64,000 bases of DNA from Sphingobacteriia bacterium (lineage in GTDB: Bacteria; Bacteroidota; Bacteroidia; Chitinophagales; Chitinophagaceae), in contig CANGCK010000010.1 in the NCBI GenBank assembly GCA_947452295.1, forward strand, positions 1-64,000, written 5' to 3'. Both the position numbers and the translations under genes were made by a program. Under the pieces are notes generated by a model that was not told the origin of the DNA, made no database searches, and worked only from the letters and a program-made list of their open reading frames with translations. Below, in pieces: positions 9,509 to 19,104 of the stretch (positions are counted from its first letter, which is position 1; the number at the start of each line of letters is the position of its first letter).

Positions 9509-10093
9509 ATGAGAGCTGAAAGAAGAAATCGATTAGAAGAAGTGTTAAAAAATAGACAGGGAAATTTAGCTGTGGTTATGGAGAATGTACATGACCCACA
9601 TAATATTTCTGCTGTTATGAGAACCTGTGATGCTGTAGGAATTCAAGATATTTATGTATTAAATAGTGAAATACCACGTCATGATTATTTTGGTGTAAAA
9701 AGCAGCAGTAGTGCTGCTAAATGGTTGACTGTACATCAATTTAATAACACATCTGCCTGTTTTGCTGAATTGAGGGCTAAATATGAGTTGATTTATACTA
9801 CACACTTAGGTGACGATTCTGTTGAGTTATATGATATTGATTTTACTAAAAGTATCGCTTTGGTATTTGGTAATGAACATGATGGTGTAAGTGAAGAGGC
9901 TAGAAAATTATCCGATGGTAATTTTATTATACCACAAATAGGAATGATAAAAAGTTTAAATATTTCTGTAGCTTGTGCCGTAAGTATTTATGAGGCCTAT
10001 CGACAAAAGAAAAACGCAGGTCATTACAATAATTTGACAAGCAATTACCCGGATATCTCTCAATTAAAGTCATTATGGGGTATTGAAGAGTAA
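9509..10093 (+). CDS. TrmH/SpoU family RNA 2'-O-methyltransferase
   Basis: ENVHDPHNISAVMRTCDAVG; FGNEHDGVSEE; NISVACAVSIYEAYR motifs. Confidence 0.9.
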   Translation: MRAERRNRLEEVLKNRQGNLAVVMENVHDPHNISAVMRTCDAVGIQDIYVLNSEIPRHDYFGVKSSSSAAKWLTVHQFNNTSACFAELRAKYELIYTTHLGDDSVELYDIDFTKSIALVFGNEHDGVSEEARKLSDGNFIIPQIGMIKSLNISVACAVSIYEAYRQKKNAGHYNNLTSNYPDISQLKSLWGIEE

Positions 10094-10104
10094 TTCGTTA
10101 AAAA

Positions 10105-11049
10105 TTATTTTGTTGAAATGCTTGTATCTTTTTTGTGTTTTGTTAAATAAGTTATACTGACATTTAATTCGAATCCAATTAATAAGATGAACGCATTGAT
10201 GTAAATGAGTAGCATGATAATTAGAACTGTACCAATTGAGCCATATACTTTATTGTATGCTGCAAAATTATTTACCCAATAAGAAAAAATTAGCGTAGTG
10301 CATAAAGTTAGTAAAGTTGCTAATATAGAGCCAGGTGAAACCAAATGCCATCTTTTTTTTACTGAAGGGGCATATCTATAAATGAAAGCAATTCCCAGAA
10401 AAAATAACCCTATGATGATACTCCATCTAACTGCATTTAACCAGGGTAAAACTGTTCTTTTTTTAAGGTGAAAAAGTTTTCGAATTAAAGCTGTTAATTG
10501 TTCTTGTCCCAACAATACCAATGTGGTAGAAATAATTAATAAAATTAAAATATTTGTTAATTTGATAGCCCTCCATCTTTGATGCAAAAAGAATACTTCA
10601 TTTTCTCTAATTGATTTATCAAATGTTCTTATAAATGCCATCATGGCGTTCGATGCATAAAAAATAATGAGCAGGAATCCAAATGAAAAAACACCAACAT
10701 TTCTAGTCATCAAATCATCTATTAAGTTGGCAATGAATTTGTAGGTATTTGAACTAGGGCTAATGTCTTTGAATAGTGTTAGGATTTGTAATTTTATTTT
10801 TATGAAATTGGGGAAGTATGGAATTATAGAAAATAAGAAAAGAATAGTTGCCGGTAGTGCCATGATTAGGTTGAATGCAATAGCAGCAGCCCTTTCATTT
10901 AATCCAATTTTTTTGATTTGTTTAATAAAAAACACCCCCACATCGTATAATGGTATACCTTGAAATCCGGGTATAATGATTATTTTACTTTTCTTGATAA
11001 AATAAGCAATAGGAGGGAACGATATTATTTTTTTTTCTAGCTTGGTCAA
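10105..11049 (-). CDS. YihY/BrkB family inner membrane protein
   Basis: RAAAIAFNLIMALPATILF ... GSIGTVLIIMLLIYINAFILLIGFELN. Confidence 0.88.
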   Translation of the reverse strand: MTKLEKKIISFPPIAYFIKKSKIIIIPGFQGIPLYDVGVFFIKQIKKIGLNERAAAIAFNLIMALPATILFLFSIIPYFPNFIKIKLQILTLFKDISPSSNTYKFIANLIDDLMTRNVGVFSFGFLLIIFYASNAMMAFIRTFDKSIRENEVFFLHQRWRAIKLTNILILLIISTTLVLLGQEQLTALIRKLFHLKKRTVLPWLNAVRWSIIIGLFFLGIAFIYRYAPSVKKRWHLVSPGSILATLLTLCTTLIFSYWVNNFAAYNKVYGSIGTVLIIMLLIYINAFILLIGFELNVSITYLTKHKKDTSISTK

Positions 11050-11051
11050 AC

Positions 11052-12116
11052 TTACTTTTTTTCTTGAAGTTTTTTTAATTGGTGTGCATCTAATTCCTTT
11101 TGATATTCATTTGCATATTTAATATGTTCCTCGTAATTACTGCTAAAGTGATGGTAACCGCTAAAATCACTTTTAGCAACAAAATAGATGTAATCTGTTT
11201 TGGGCGCATTTAAAACTATATCGATTGTTTTTGGAGATGGAGTACAAATAGGGCCGGGTGGGAGACCTTTGTTTTTATAAGTATTATAAGGTGATGGCGT
11301 TGTTAAATATTTTTCATATATGCGTGTAAGGGTAAAATCATTCATTGCAAATTTTATGGTAGGGCATGCTTGTAGTGGAATTTGCTTGTTGAGCCGATTA
11401 ATGTATACGCTTGCAATTTTATATTTATCTGAATCATAATTGGTTTCTTCTTCAACTATAGAGGCTAGTATGTATACTTGCTCTTTTGTAAATCCTAGAG
11501 CTTGAGCCTTAGTTAGTCGATCATTTCGTAACCAAAATTCGGTAGCTTCATTTGTTAATTTTTGTAAAATTTTATTGATAGAGGCATCATAATAAAAGCT
11601 GTAAGTATTGGGTATAATACTTGTAAATAAAAGTTCAGCGTTTGTATGGAAAGGTTTAAGTGAATCATCGGTATTGATGAAATTATACACTGCTGTAGAG
11701 TCTAGCGGGAAATTTTTACAAATTAGTTTCGTTAATTCTTCTTTTGTTCTAACTTTATTCAGTACAAATTTCACTTCTGTACTTCTACCTCTTCTGAGTA
11801 ATCGAATAATGTCAATAATGCTTTCCCCGTTTTTAATTTCATAAGTACCGGGTTTCATATTGTCCCATAAATTAATCGCTGCGCCAGCTATGCCTAATAA
11901 TTCGGTAAATTGTAGAATGCCAGCTTTTCTAAAATTTGCCAATACGATTGACTTATTGGTTTCAAATTTATTGATGGTAATATGCCTACTTTTTTCGGTA
12001 AAATTTGTTGCAGGTCCCAGAAATAACCAAATTCCTATAATCAGCGTAATAATGGCAATAAATAATATGGTAAGCCACTTTTTTTTGAGATTTCCTCCTT
12101 TCTTTTTAGTAGGCAT
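11052..12116 (-). CDS. mltG: endolytic murein transglycosylase MltG
   Basis: ILASIVEEET; LPPGPICTPSPKTIDIVLNAPKTDYIYFVAKSDFSGYHHFSSNYEEH. Confidence 0.93.
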   Translation of the reverse strand: MPTKKKGGNLKKKWLTILFIAIITLIIGIWLFLGPATNFTEKSRHITINKFETNKSIVLANFRKAGILQFTELLGIAGAAINLWDNMKPGTYEIKNGESIIDIIRLLRRGRSTEVKFVLNKVRTKEELTKLICKNFPLDSTAVYNFINTDDSLKPFHTNAELLFTSIIPNTYSFYYDASINKILQKLTNEATEFWLRNDRLTKAQALGFTKEQVYILASIVEEETNYDSDKYKIASVYINRLNKQIPLQACPTIKFAMNDFTLTRIYEKYLTTPSPYNTYKNKGLPPGPICTPSPKTIDIVLNAPKTDYIYFVAKSDFSGYHHFSSNYEEHIKYANEYQKELDAHQLKKLQEKK

Positions 12117-12146
12117 AAAAATTAATTACTTTAATGTAAAATAAAT

Positions 12147-12182
12147 AAAAAACCCTGTCTTTTGATAAAGACAGGGTTTTTT
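12147..12182 (-). terminator. intrinsic terminator (symmetrical) between mltG and secG
   Basis: AAAAACCCTGTCTTT/AAAGACAGGGTTTTT 15-bp stem, TGAT loop. Confidence 0.8.
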
Positions 12183-12195
12183 ATCACTTTTAAAA

Positions 12196-12546
12196 TTATT
12201 TTTTTAAACTATCAGCTACTGCAGGAGCAGTAGTAGCAGGAACTTGTTGTGGAGTTGCTGCGGGAGCAGATACATTCGTATTTACTTTTTGTAAGATAGA
12301 AGAGTCAACCTCATTATTTCCTGTTTTTAGGAAAAAGGTTGAAAACAGCGCTAATAAAGCAATAATGCCAGCAAAAATCCATGTTCCCTTTTCTAAAACA
12401 TCGGTTGTTTGCTTAACACCCATAAACTGGTTGCTAATACCCCCCACATTACCGGACAAACCTCCGCCTTTAGGGTTTTGTACTAAAACTATAAAGCCTA
12501 AAGCTACGGCTGCGATTACAATAAGAACCAAAAACAGAATGATCAT
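12196..12546 (-). CDS. secG: preprotein translocase subunit SecG
   Basis: GFIVLVQNPKGGGLSG; two TM segments. Confidence 0.93.
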   Translation of the reverse strand: MIILFLVLIVIAAVALGFIVLVQNPKGGGLSGNVGGISNQFMGVKQTTDVLEKGTWIFAGIIALLALFSTFFLKTGNNEVDSSILQKVNTNVSAPAATPQQVPATTAPAVADSLKK

Positions 12547-12547
12547 A

Positions 12548-13462
12548 TTAGATACCTTTTAGTTGTTGAATTTTGGATGCAAAATAAGCTGTTTTTTCAG
12601 GATTTGAGAAACTTAATTTTATAAATAGCTGAATTGCCTTGTCTATTTGCCCTTGTTTTACTAAAACTTCAGCCATTGTTTCTGTTAAAACTTCTTTTAA
12701 TTCTACAGAATTTTGTGCGATTTCGGCTACAGCGTTCTCTAATTCTACGTTTTTGGGTGAATTTATGCGTTCTTGCTTAGATTTTCTCATTACTTTAAGC
12801 CAATCTGTGAAAGTCAGTAATTTAGTAGTGAGTTTATCTTTAGGTAGTTCATTCAAGTCGATTTTTATCCCTTGCGAAGCAAAATAATCGATGGTATGTA
12901 ATTTTTCGTTTAAATTATCGGATTCAAGTGTATCATTAAGGTCTACTGGTTTTTTAAAATCGGCCAAGTGCCCCGCCAACATACTTGAAATTTTAGAATC
13001 TTCATTGTTTTTATGGGCATCGGCTGAATTATATTCAACTGGTGCTTCCTGAGGATAATCCCCAGAATTTGCATCAACAATGACGTCAAAATTAGTTGCG
13101 GTATTAAGCGTGCCGATGTTATCCATCAGCGTTTTTACGGTTTCAATGGTTGGAATAGTTGTATTAGTGATAGTACTATTCGACTCAACAGGTTCAACTT
13201 CAACAAATGTAGTTGGTGGAACTTCTTTAAAAGAATTGAGCTGATATTGAAGCCAATAGGGATTCGAGAAAAATAGCGCAGTTTTCATCGCCTGCGGAGT
13301 AGCTAAAGGATGTTTCTCTCTTTTAAGTTTAAGTGAAAATAGGTATTGAGCTGGTGAAAAATAGGGGTATCTCTTAACCATTTCTTCAATAGCTTCAATA
13401 TTCATGTCTGAAACAGATACCCTGCCTGTAAGTTTTTGTAAGGCCTTTTCTTGTGTAAACAT
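12548..13462 (-). CDS. hypothetical protein with C-terminal TPR-like helices
   Basis: ORF in operon with secG/lptE; C-term VLVKQGQIDKAIQLFIKLSFSNPEKTAYFASKIQQL. Confidence 0.65.
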   Translation of the reverse strand: MFTQEKALQKLTGRVSVSDMNIEAIEEMVKRYPYFSPAQYLFSLKLKREKHPLATPQAMKTALFFSNPYWLQYQLNSFKEVPPTTFVEVEPVESNSTITNTTIPTIETVKTLMDNIGTLNTATNFDVIVDANSGDYPQEAPVEYNSADAHKNNEDSKISSMLAGHLADFKKPVDLNDTLESDNLNEKLHTIDYFASQGIKIDLNELPKDKLTTKLLTFTDWLKVMRKSKQERINSPKNVELENAVAEIAQNSVELKEVLTETMAEVLVKQGQIDKAIQLFIKLSFSNPEKTAYFASKIQQLKGI

Positions 13463-13486
13463 CTTAATTTTTAATATACAATCTGG

Positions 13487-14011
13487 TTACCAGTTAGAAA
13501 AAATCCGGTTAAAGATTTCATCTGCCAGCGACCTTACCACCTCATCTAACAATTGACCTTCTGCTTGTTGAAGGGTAAGATTGGCTGAGTAATCAAAACT
13601 GCGTGATACATCAAATTCCTCTTCCTTATTTTCTAATGTTTTCTTTAAAACAATATGAATTGTTACAGTTAAACGATTGGTGGTAGCTTGCTGAGCAGAA
13701 ACGCCAACTGTTTGACTGGGGTCGTAATTCGTTATTGTTCCATTAATAACGTAATGAGCATCATCATTATTGGTTCGAGTGAGCTTTGTTTGAGAAATTA
13801 TTTTTGTTTGAACCTTATCGGTTAGTTTTGGGCTTAATTGAGGGTTTACATATCGGGCTCTATTTTCAATAAAACCAATTTTGACTGTTTTTACTTCCTG
13901 CGGTATTACGGCATCTTTAAATGAGTATATTTTGCAGCCTGAAAATAGGAGCAATAAAAATAGTATTCCAATAGATTCAAATATAAATATTTTATTATTC
14001 TTCGATGTCAT
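13487..14011 (-). CDS. lptE: LptE family LPS-assembly lipoprotein
   Basis: Lipobox LFSGC; YSFKDAVIPQEVKTVKIGFIENRA ... PQLSPKLTDKVQTKIISQTKL. Confidence 0.8.
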   Translation of the reverse strand: MTSKNNKIFIFESIGILFLLLLFSGCKIYSFKDAVIPQEVKTVKIGFIENRARYVNPQLSPKLTDKVQTKIISQTKLTRTNNDDAHYVINGTITNYDPSQTVGVSAQQATTNRLTVTIHIVLKKTLENKEEEFDVSRSFDYSANLTLQQAEGQLLDEVVRSLADEIFNRIFSNW

Positions 14012-15293
14012 ATTCTTTCAATTTACGGTAAAGTGTTCTTTCGCTAATGCCTAGATCTAATGAGGCGTCTTTTCTTTTTCCTTTGTGTTTCTTTAGTGCT
14101 TTTATAATGAGTTCTTTTTCTTTATCTATAATATTAAGTGATTCTTCGATTTCTTCATGCTGTTGAATATCATCATTATTTAATAAAACAGGTTGATTGT
14201 TTGTTGAATGATTAGGCAATAATGTAGTTTGACTGTGTACATTCGGTGCTACGGAATTTAAAGGAGAAGCATTGTTTAATGAAGTTGTGCCATTATCAGA
14301 AATTGTTGTAAAATCATTTAAAATAGACTCTTTGGTAAAGTTAGCTGCGGCTCCGGCCAGTGATGGGTTTTGAAGGATTTCAACAAACATTTTCTTTAAT
14401 TCAGTTACATCCTTCTTCATATCGAAGAAAAGTTTGTATAAAATTTCTCTTTCATTGGCGAACTCCCCAGTGGGAGATAGTTGACCTGCAAGAACAGGAA
14501 AACGATTTTCTCTTTTTTCTGGAAGAAAGATGCGCATTTCTTTAGCAGTAACAAGTGTTGCAGTGCTTAATACTGAAATTTGTTCAGCAATATTTTTAAG
14601 TTCTCTTACATTGCCGGGCCAGGGATAATTAATAAGTAATTGTTTGGCTTCATCATCTAATTGTACAGGAGTTGTTTTATATCTTTCTGCGAAGTCAACA
14701 ACAAATTTTCGAAAAAGTAAAATAATATCTTCTTTGCGGTCTCTTAAAGACGGAACTCTAATTGGTACAGTACTTAATCGGTAATACAAATCTTCTCTGA
14801 AACGGCCTTTTTGGGTAAATTCCAGCAGCTCTCTATTTGTGGCCGCAATAACACGAACATCAGTTTTCTGTACTTTTGATGAGCCCACGCGAATAAATTC
14901 GCCTGTTTCTAGAACTCTTAGTAATCTGGCCTGGGTTCCTATGGGCATTTCCCCGATTTCGTCCATAAAAATGGTACCACCGCTTACTGTTTCAAAATAC
15001 CCTTTTCTACTATCTACTGCTCCTGTAAAAGAGCCTTTCTCATGACCAAATAATTCAGAATCAATTGTTCCCTCTGGAATTGCGCCACAGTTTACCGCAA
15101 TAAAAGAGTTGTGTTTTCTTGCAGATAGCGCATGAATTATTTGAGAAAAGACTTCCTTACCAACTCCACTTTCACCCACTATTAACACGGTAAGATCTGT
15201 ACCTGCTACTTGAACAGCAGTATTTAATGCATGATTTAATGCAGGTGAATTGCCAATAATGCCAAAACGGTTTTTTATACTTTGTAAATCCAT
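13995..15293 (-). CDS. sigma-54-dependent transcriptional regulator (AAA+ EBP with C-terminal Fis-type HTH)
   Basis: GESGVGKE Walker A, GSFTGA loop, GGTIFMDEIGEM Walker B, C-term SERTLYRKLKEY HTH. Confidence 0.93.
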   Translation of the reverse strand: MDLQSIKNRFGIIGNSPALNHALNTAVQVAGTDLTVLIVGESGVGKEVFSQIIHALSARKHNSFIAVNCGAIPEGTIDSELFGHEKGSFTGAVDSRKGYFETVSGGTIFMDEIGEMPIGTQARLLRVLETGEFIRVGSSKVQKTDVRVIAATNRELLEFTQKGRFREDLYYRLSTVPIRVPSLRDRKEDIILLFRKFVVDFAERYKTTPVQLDDEAKQLLINYPWPGNVRELKNIAEQISVLSTATLVTAKEMRIFLPEKRENRFPVLAGQLSPTGEFANEREILYKLFFDMKKDVTELKKMFVEILQNPSLAGAAANFTKESILNDFTTISDNGTTSLNNASPLNSVAPNVHSQTTLLPNHSTNNQPVLLNNDDIQQHEEIEESLNIIDKEKELIIKALKKHKGKRKDASLDLGISERTLYRKLKEYDIEE

Positions 15294-15301
15294 ATAATCA
15301 A

Positions 15302-16735
15302 TTATTGAGTAGGGCCATCTACTATATTACCAAGTAGAGTAGCTCTAGTGCAGTTTTCAATTTTAACCCAAACATAATCCCCAGGATTAAACCCCTTGTT
15401 GGCCTTAGGGAAAACGGTGATTTTATTTTGACCAGTTCTACCTTGCCAATCGGCATCTCCTTTTCTACTGGTACTTTCAATGAGTACTTTAAATGTTTTT
15501 CCGATATCATTCTGATTGCTGCGGCTAGATAAAATACCTTGCATATCAACTATTTCCTGTAATCTTCTCTTTTTAACTTCTAAAGGTATATCATCCACGT
15601 ATCTTTTTGCTGCCAATGTTCCCGGGCGTTCACTATAGAAATACATATAACTCATATCGTAGTTACTGAATTCCATAATGCTTAATGTTTCTTGGTGATC
15701 CTCTTCTGTTTCGGTGCAAAAACCACTAATTACATCTGAAGTAATACTACAATTGGGTAATATGCTTCTTATACTATTAATTTTAGCGAGGTACCATTCT
15801 CTTGTATAAGTTCTATTCATTAATTGTAGTACACGTGTGCTTCCGCTTTGAACGGGAAGATGAATACATTTGCAAATATTGTCATATTTAGCCATGGTAT
15901 GTAGTACATCGTCTGTAATATCTTTTGGATGGGACGTACTAAAACGTACCCATAAGTTTGGATTGATGAGCGCCACTTTTTCTAGCAGTTGCGCAAATGT
16001 TGTTTGCGCTCCATTTTTTTCATCTACCCAATAATAGCTATCTACATTTTGTCCGAGTAGCGTTATTTCCTTATAGCCATCATTTACCAATGCTTCTACT
16101 TCTGCGATGATAGATTGGCTGTCTCTGCTTCTTTCCCTACCTCTTGTAAAAGGAACTACACAAAAGCTGCACATATTATTACAACCTCTGGTAATGGATA
16201 CAAATGCAGTAATACCATTTGTATTTAATCTTATAGGAGAAATATCACCATATGTTTCATCTCTACTTAAGAGTACATTAACACCTTTTTGTCCCCCTTC
16301 TGCCTCTTTAATTAGTGAAGGAAGCGTTCTGTAGGCATCGGGACCAATTACCAAATCAACCAATTTTTCTTCTTCTAATAGTTTGGCTTTTAACCTTTCA
16401 GCCATACATCCCAAAACGCCAATAAGCATTCCAGGATGACTTTTTTTCGCCTTTCTAAATTCTGTTAATCTTTTTCTAATGGTTTGTTCTGCTTTTTCTC
16501 TTATTGAGCAGGTATTTACTAGAACAAGATCGGCTTCTTCAAAATTGGTGGTAGCTCCGAACCCTTCGGAATTCAAAATGGAGGCTACAACTTCACTATC
16601 TGAAAAATTCATAGCACAGCCATAGCTTTCGATATAGAATTTTTTACTACTCTTAGGCGTACTAGAAATAGGTGTAAATGCTTCACCCTGGCGAAGTTCA
16701 TCATGTGTTTTATTAAGCGATTCAGCTAATTCCAT
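15302..16735 (-). CDS. miaB: tRNA-2-methylthio-N6-dimethylallyladenosine synthase MiaB
   Basis: [40 protein letters not shown] radical-SAM cluster; TRAM domain. Confidence 0.96.
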   Translation of the reverse strand: MELAESLNKTHDELRQGEAFTPISSTPKSSKKFYIESYGCAMNFSDSEVVASILNSEGFGATTNFEEADLVLVNTCSIREKAEQTIRKRLTEFRKAKKSHPGMLIGVLGCMAERLKAKLLEEEKLVDLVIGPDAYRTLPSLIKEAEGGQKGVNVLLSRDETYGDISPIRLNTNGITAFVSITRGCNNMCSFCVVPFTRGRERSRDSQSIIAEVEALVNDGYKEITLLGQNVDSYYWVDEKNGAQTTFAQLLEKVALINPNLWVRFSTSHPKDITDDVLHTMAKYDNICKCIHLPVQSGSTRVLQLMNRTYTREWYLAKINSIRSILPNCSITSDVISGFCTETEEDHQETLSIMEFSNYDMSYMYFYSERPGTLAAKRYVDDIPLEVKKRRLQEIVDMQGILSSRSNQNDIGKTFKVLIESTSRKGDADWQGRTGQNKITVFPKANKGFNPGDYVWVKIENCTRATLLGNIVDGPTQ

Positions 16736-16825
16736 TTTTATAAATTAGATCAACAAAAGTACATGATTTAAGGAATATGTGCCAGTTTGTCAGCATTTGT
16801 TTATAAAAAAATTAATATGATGTCT

Positions 16826-16833
16826 TATATTTG
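16826..16833 (+). promoter_or_regulatory. candidate -7 box TATATTTG upstream of DUF3078 gene
   Basis: Matches Bacteroidetes TAnnTTTG; nearest upstream TTTG is 26 nt away, so the promoter is only partial. Confidence 0.45.
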
Positions 16834-16852
16834 CGGCGTTAAAAAATATCTT

Positions 16853-17806
16853 ATGAGAAAAAGAGTTTTCTTAAACGCAATATTTTTGTGTTTAGTAATA
16901 GCAGTTTCTGCTCAGGACAATGTAGTAGTTGGACTTAAAAAAGAAGCAAACAGAAGTATCAATAAAGTTCCGGACACTTCAGATAATTGGAGATGGAGAA
17001 GAGGGGGATTGATGAGTTTTAATTTAGCACAGGGGTCTTTAAGTAATTGGGCTGCTGGGGGTGATAATTTTTCCTTAACAGTTAATGGTTATTTCAATTA
17101 TTTCATTTATTATAAGAATAAACGACATAGTTTAGACAATAATTTTGATGTTAATCTTGGTTATGTTCAATCTACAAGCCTTGGCAGTAGAAAAAATGAT
17201 GACCGTTTTGATTACTTGAGTAAGTATGGATATAAAATGGATGATGGTGGAAAGTGGTACTTATCTGGTTTATTCAACTTTCGTTCTCAATTTTTTGATG
17301 GGTATAATTTTAATAACAATATTGCCGATTTTACCTCTTCATTATTGTCGCCTGGTTATGCAATACTTTCGGCAGGGTTTGATTATAAGCCAGATGCTAA
17401 ATTATCAATATTCCTTTCACCACTTACTTCAAGATGGGTATTAGTAATGAATAAAGCATTATCTGGTAAAGGTGTTTATGGGGTACCTAAAGGCGATAAT
17501 TCTGTCAATGAAATTGGTGCTTTTGCAACTGTGAATTATGCAAGTACGGTTGCTAAAAATATCAATTATAAAGGCAGATTAGATATGTTTACAAATTATA
17601 AAAACAATCCTCAGAATATAGATGTATTTATGACGAATATTTTTTCGTTTAAGATCAATAAATATTTTTCTGCAACATATACGCTTGATATGATTTATGA
17701 TGATGATGTTCGACTATTTGGAACCAATAAAACATCTCCAGCATTGCAAACTAAAAGTATGATAGGGATAGGATTTTTAAAGCAAATTGCACCTAAAAGA
17801 AAATAG
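16853..17806 (+). CDS. DUF3078 domain-containing protein
   Basis: WRRGGLMSFNLAQGSLSNWAAGGDNFSLTVNGYFNY; signal peptide from ATG 16853. Confidence 0.85.
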   Translation: MRKRVFLNAIFLCLVIAVSAQDNVVVGLKKEANRSINKVPDTSDNWRWRRGGLMSFNLAQGSLSNWAAGGDNFSLTVNGYFNYFIYYKNKRHSLDNNFDVNLGYVQSTSLGSRKNDDRFDYLSKYGYKMDDGGKWYLSGLFNFRSQFFDGYNFNNNIADFTSSLLSPGYAILSAGFDYKPDAKLSIFLSPLTSRWVLVMNKALSGKGVYGVPKGDNSVNEIGAFATVNYASTVAKNINYKGRLDMFTNYKNNPQNIDVFMTNIFSFKINKYFSATYTLDMIYDDDVRLFGTNKTSPALQTKSMIGIGFLKQIAPKRK

Positions 17807-17842
17807 CAATAATCAACAATTAGTGATTTATTTTAGAATTCC

Positions 17843-18964
17843 TTACACACTCTTTATTTTAAAAAGGTGTTTTATTTTGTTGGCCTTGTAATTAAGATCT
17901 TGGTAACTACTGTGTAATACAGTTACATGCCCCATTTTTCTGCCAGGTTTCGTTTGCAGTTTTCCATAGAGGTGAACAAAAGCGTTGTCTATTGATAATA
18001 CTTCTTCTAAACCTTCATAGTAGGGTGTTCCATTGAATCCCTCTTCGCCAATAATATTTATAATTGCAGCGGGTAGAATGGGAGTAGTGTTGCCTAAGGG
18101 ATAATTTAATATAATACGCCATAGCATATCATATTGACTGCAATGGTTGCCTTCGATAGTGTGATGGCCACTATTATGAACACGTGGTGCCGTTTCGTTT
18201 ACCCATACATCATCATTTACATCAACAAACAATTCTATAGCAAAAAGTCCGGGACTTTTTAAAGCCTTAACTAATTTAATAGCTATCGCTTCTACAACCC
18301 ATACAACTTTTTGTGGTAAAAGGGCTGGACTTATTTGATAATCGAGTAAGTTAAGTACTGGGTTTACCATCATTTCAGAAATAGGGTACAGTGCAGCATT
18401 ACCTTTTTCGTTCATTGCAACAATTATTGCAATTTCTTTTTTAATAGCTACTTTTTTTTCCAATACACTTGGGGCGTCAAAACCTTTTTCTATATCAGAA
18501 GTGGTATTAACTATTTGAACTCCTTTTCCATCATAGCCACCTTCAGCAATCTTATGTACTGCTGGTAAAAGATGCATATAATTGGAAATTTCACTTTTTT
18601 GTTGAGTAATGCTGAAGTCTGAACTAGGAATCTCATTGTCCTTATAAAACTGTTTTTGGGTTATTTTATTTTTAATAATTCTAATTGCAGCAGGGTTTGG
18701 AAATATTTTAACACCTTCTTTTTCGAGTTGTTCTAGCGCTTCAATATTTACGGCTTCAATTTCAATAGTTATGGCATCTAGGTTTTTTCCGAAGTTGTAT
18801 ACATCTTCAAAATCAGTAATATTGCCTTTGGTGAAGTGATTACATAAGTGCGCTGATGGGCAATTAGCGTCATTCTCCAACACAAAGGTTTCTACAGTAT
18901 AATTTGCGGCTGCTTGAAGTAACATACGACCTAATTGACCTCCACCTAAAATTCCTACTTTCAT
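17843..18964 (-). CDS. purK: 5-(carboxyamino)imidazole ribonucleotide synthase
   Basis: KVGILGGGQLGRMLLQAA; HNSGHHTIEGNHCSQYD. Confidence 0.95.
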   Translation of the reverse strand: MKVGILGGGQLGRMLLQAAANYTVETFVLENDANCPSAHLCNHFTKGNITDFEDVYNFGKNLDAITIEIEAVNIEALEQLEKEGVKIFPNPAAIRIIKNKITQKQFYKDNEIPSSDFSITQQKSEISNYMHLLPAVHKIAEGGYDGKGVQIVNTTSDIEKGFDAPSVLEKKVAIKKEIAIIVAMNEKGNAALYPISEMMVNPVLNLLDYQISPALLPQKVVWVVEAIAIKLVKALKSPGLFAIELFVDVNDDVWVNETAPRVHNSGHHTIEGNHCSQYDMLWRIILNYPLGNTTPILPAAIINIIGEEGFNGTPYYEGLEEVLSIDNAFVHLYGKLQTKPGRKMGHVTVLHSSYQDLNYKANKIKHLFKIKSV

Positions 18965-19104
18965 AAATCGAGCTGTTTAATGATGAGTTAATATTGATTT
19001 TCCGAACAATTTTGGTTTAAATAGTAAGAAATTTTAAAATTGTATTTATGAGATTTATGCGAAGATAATTAACCTATGTGATGTGCAAATAAAAAAAGGG
19101 TTAT

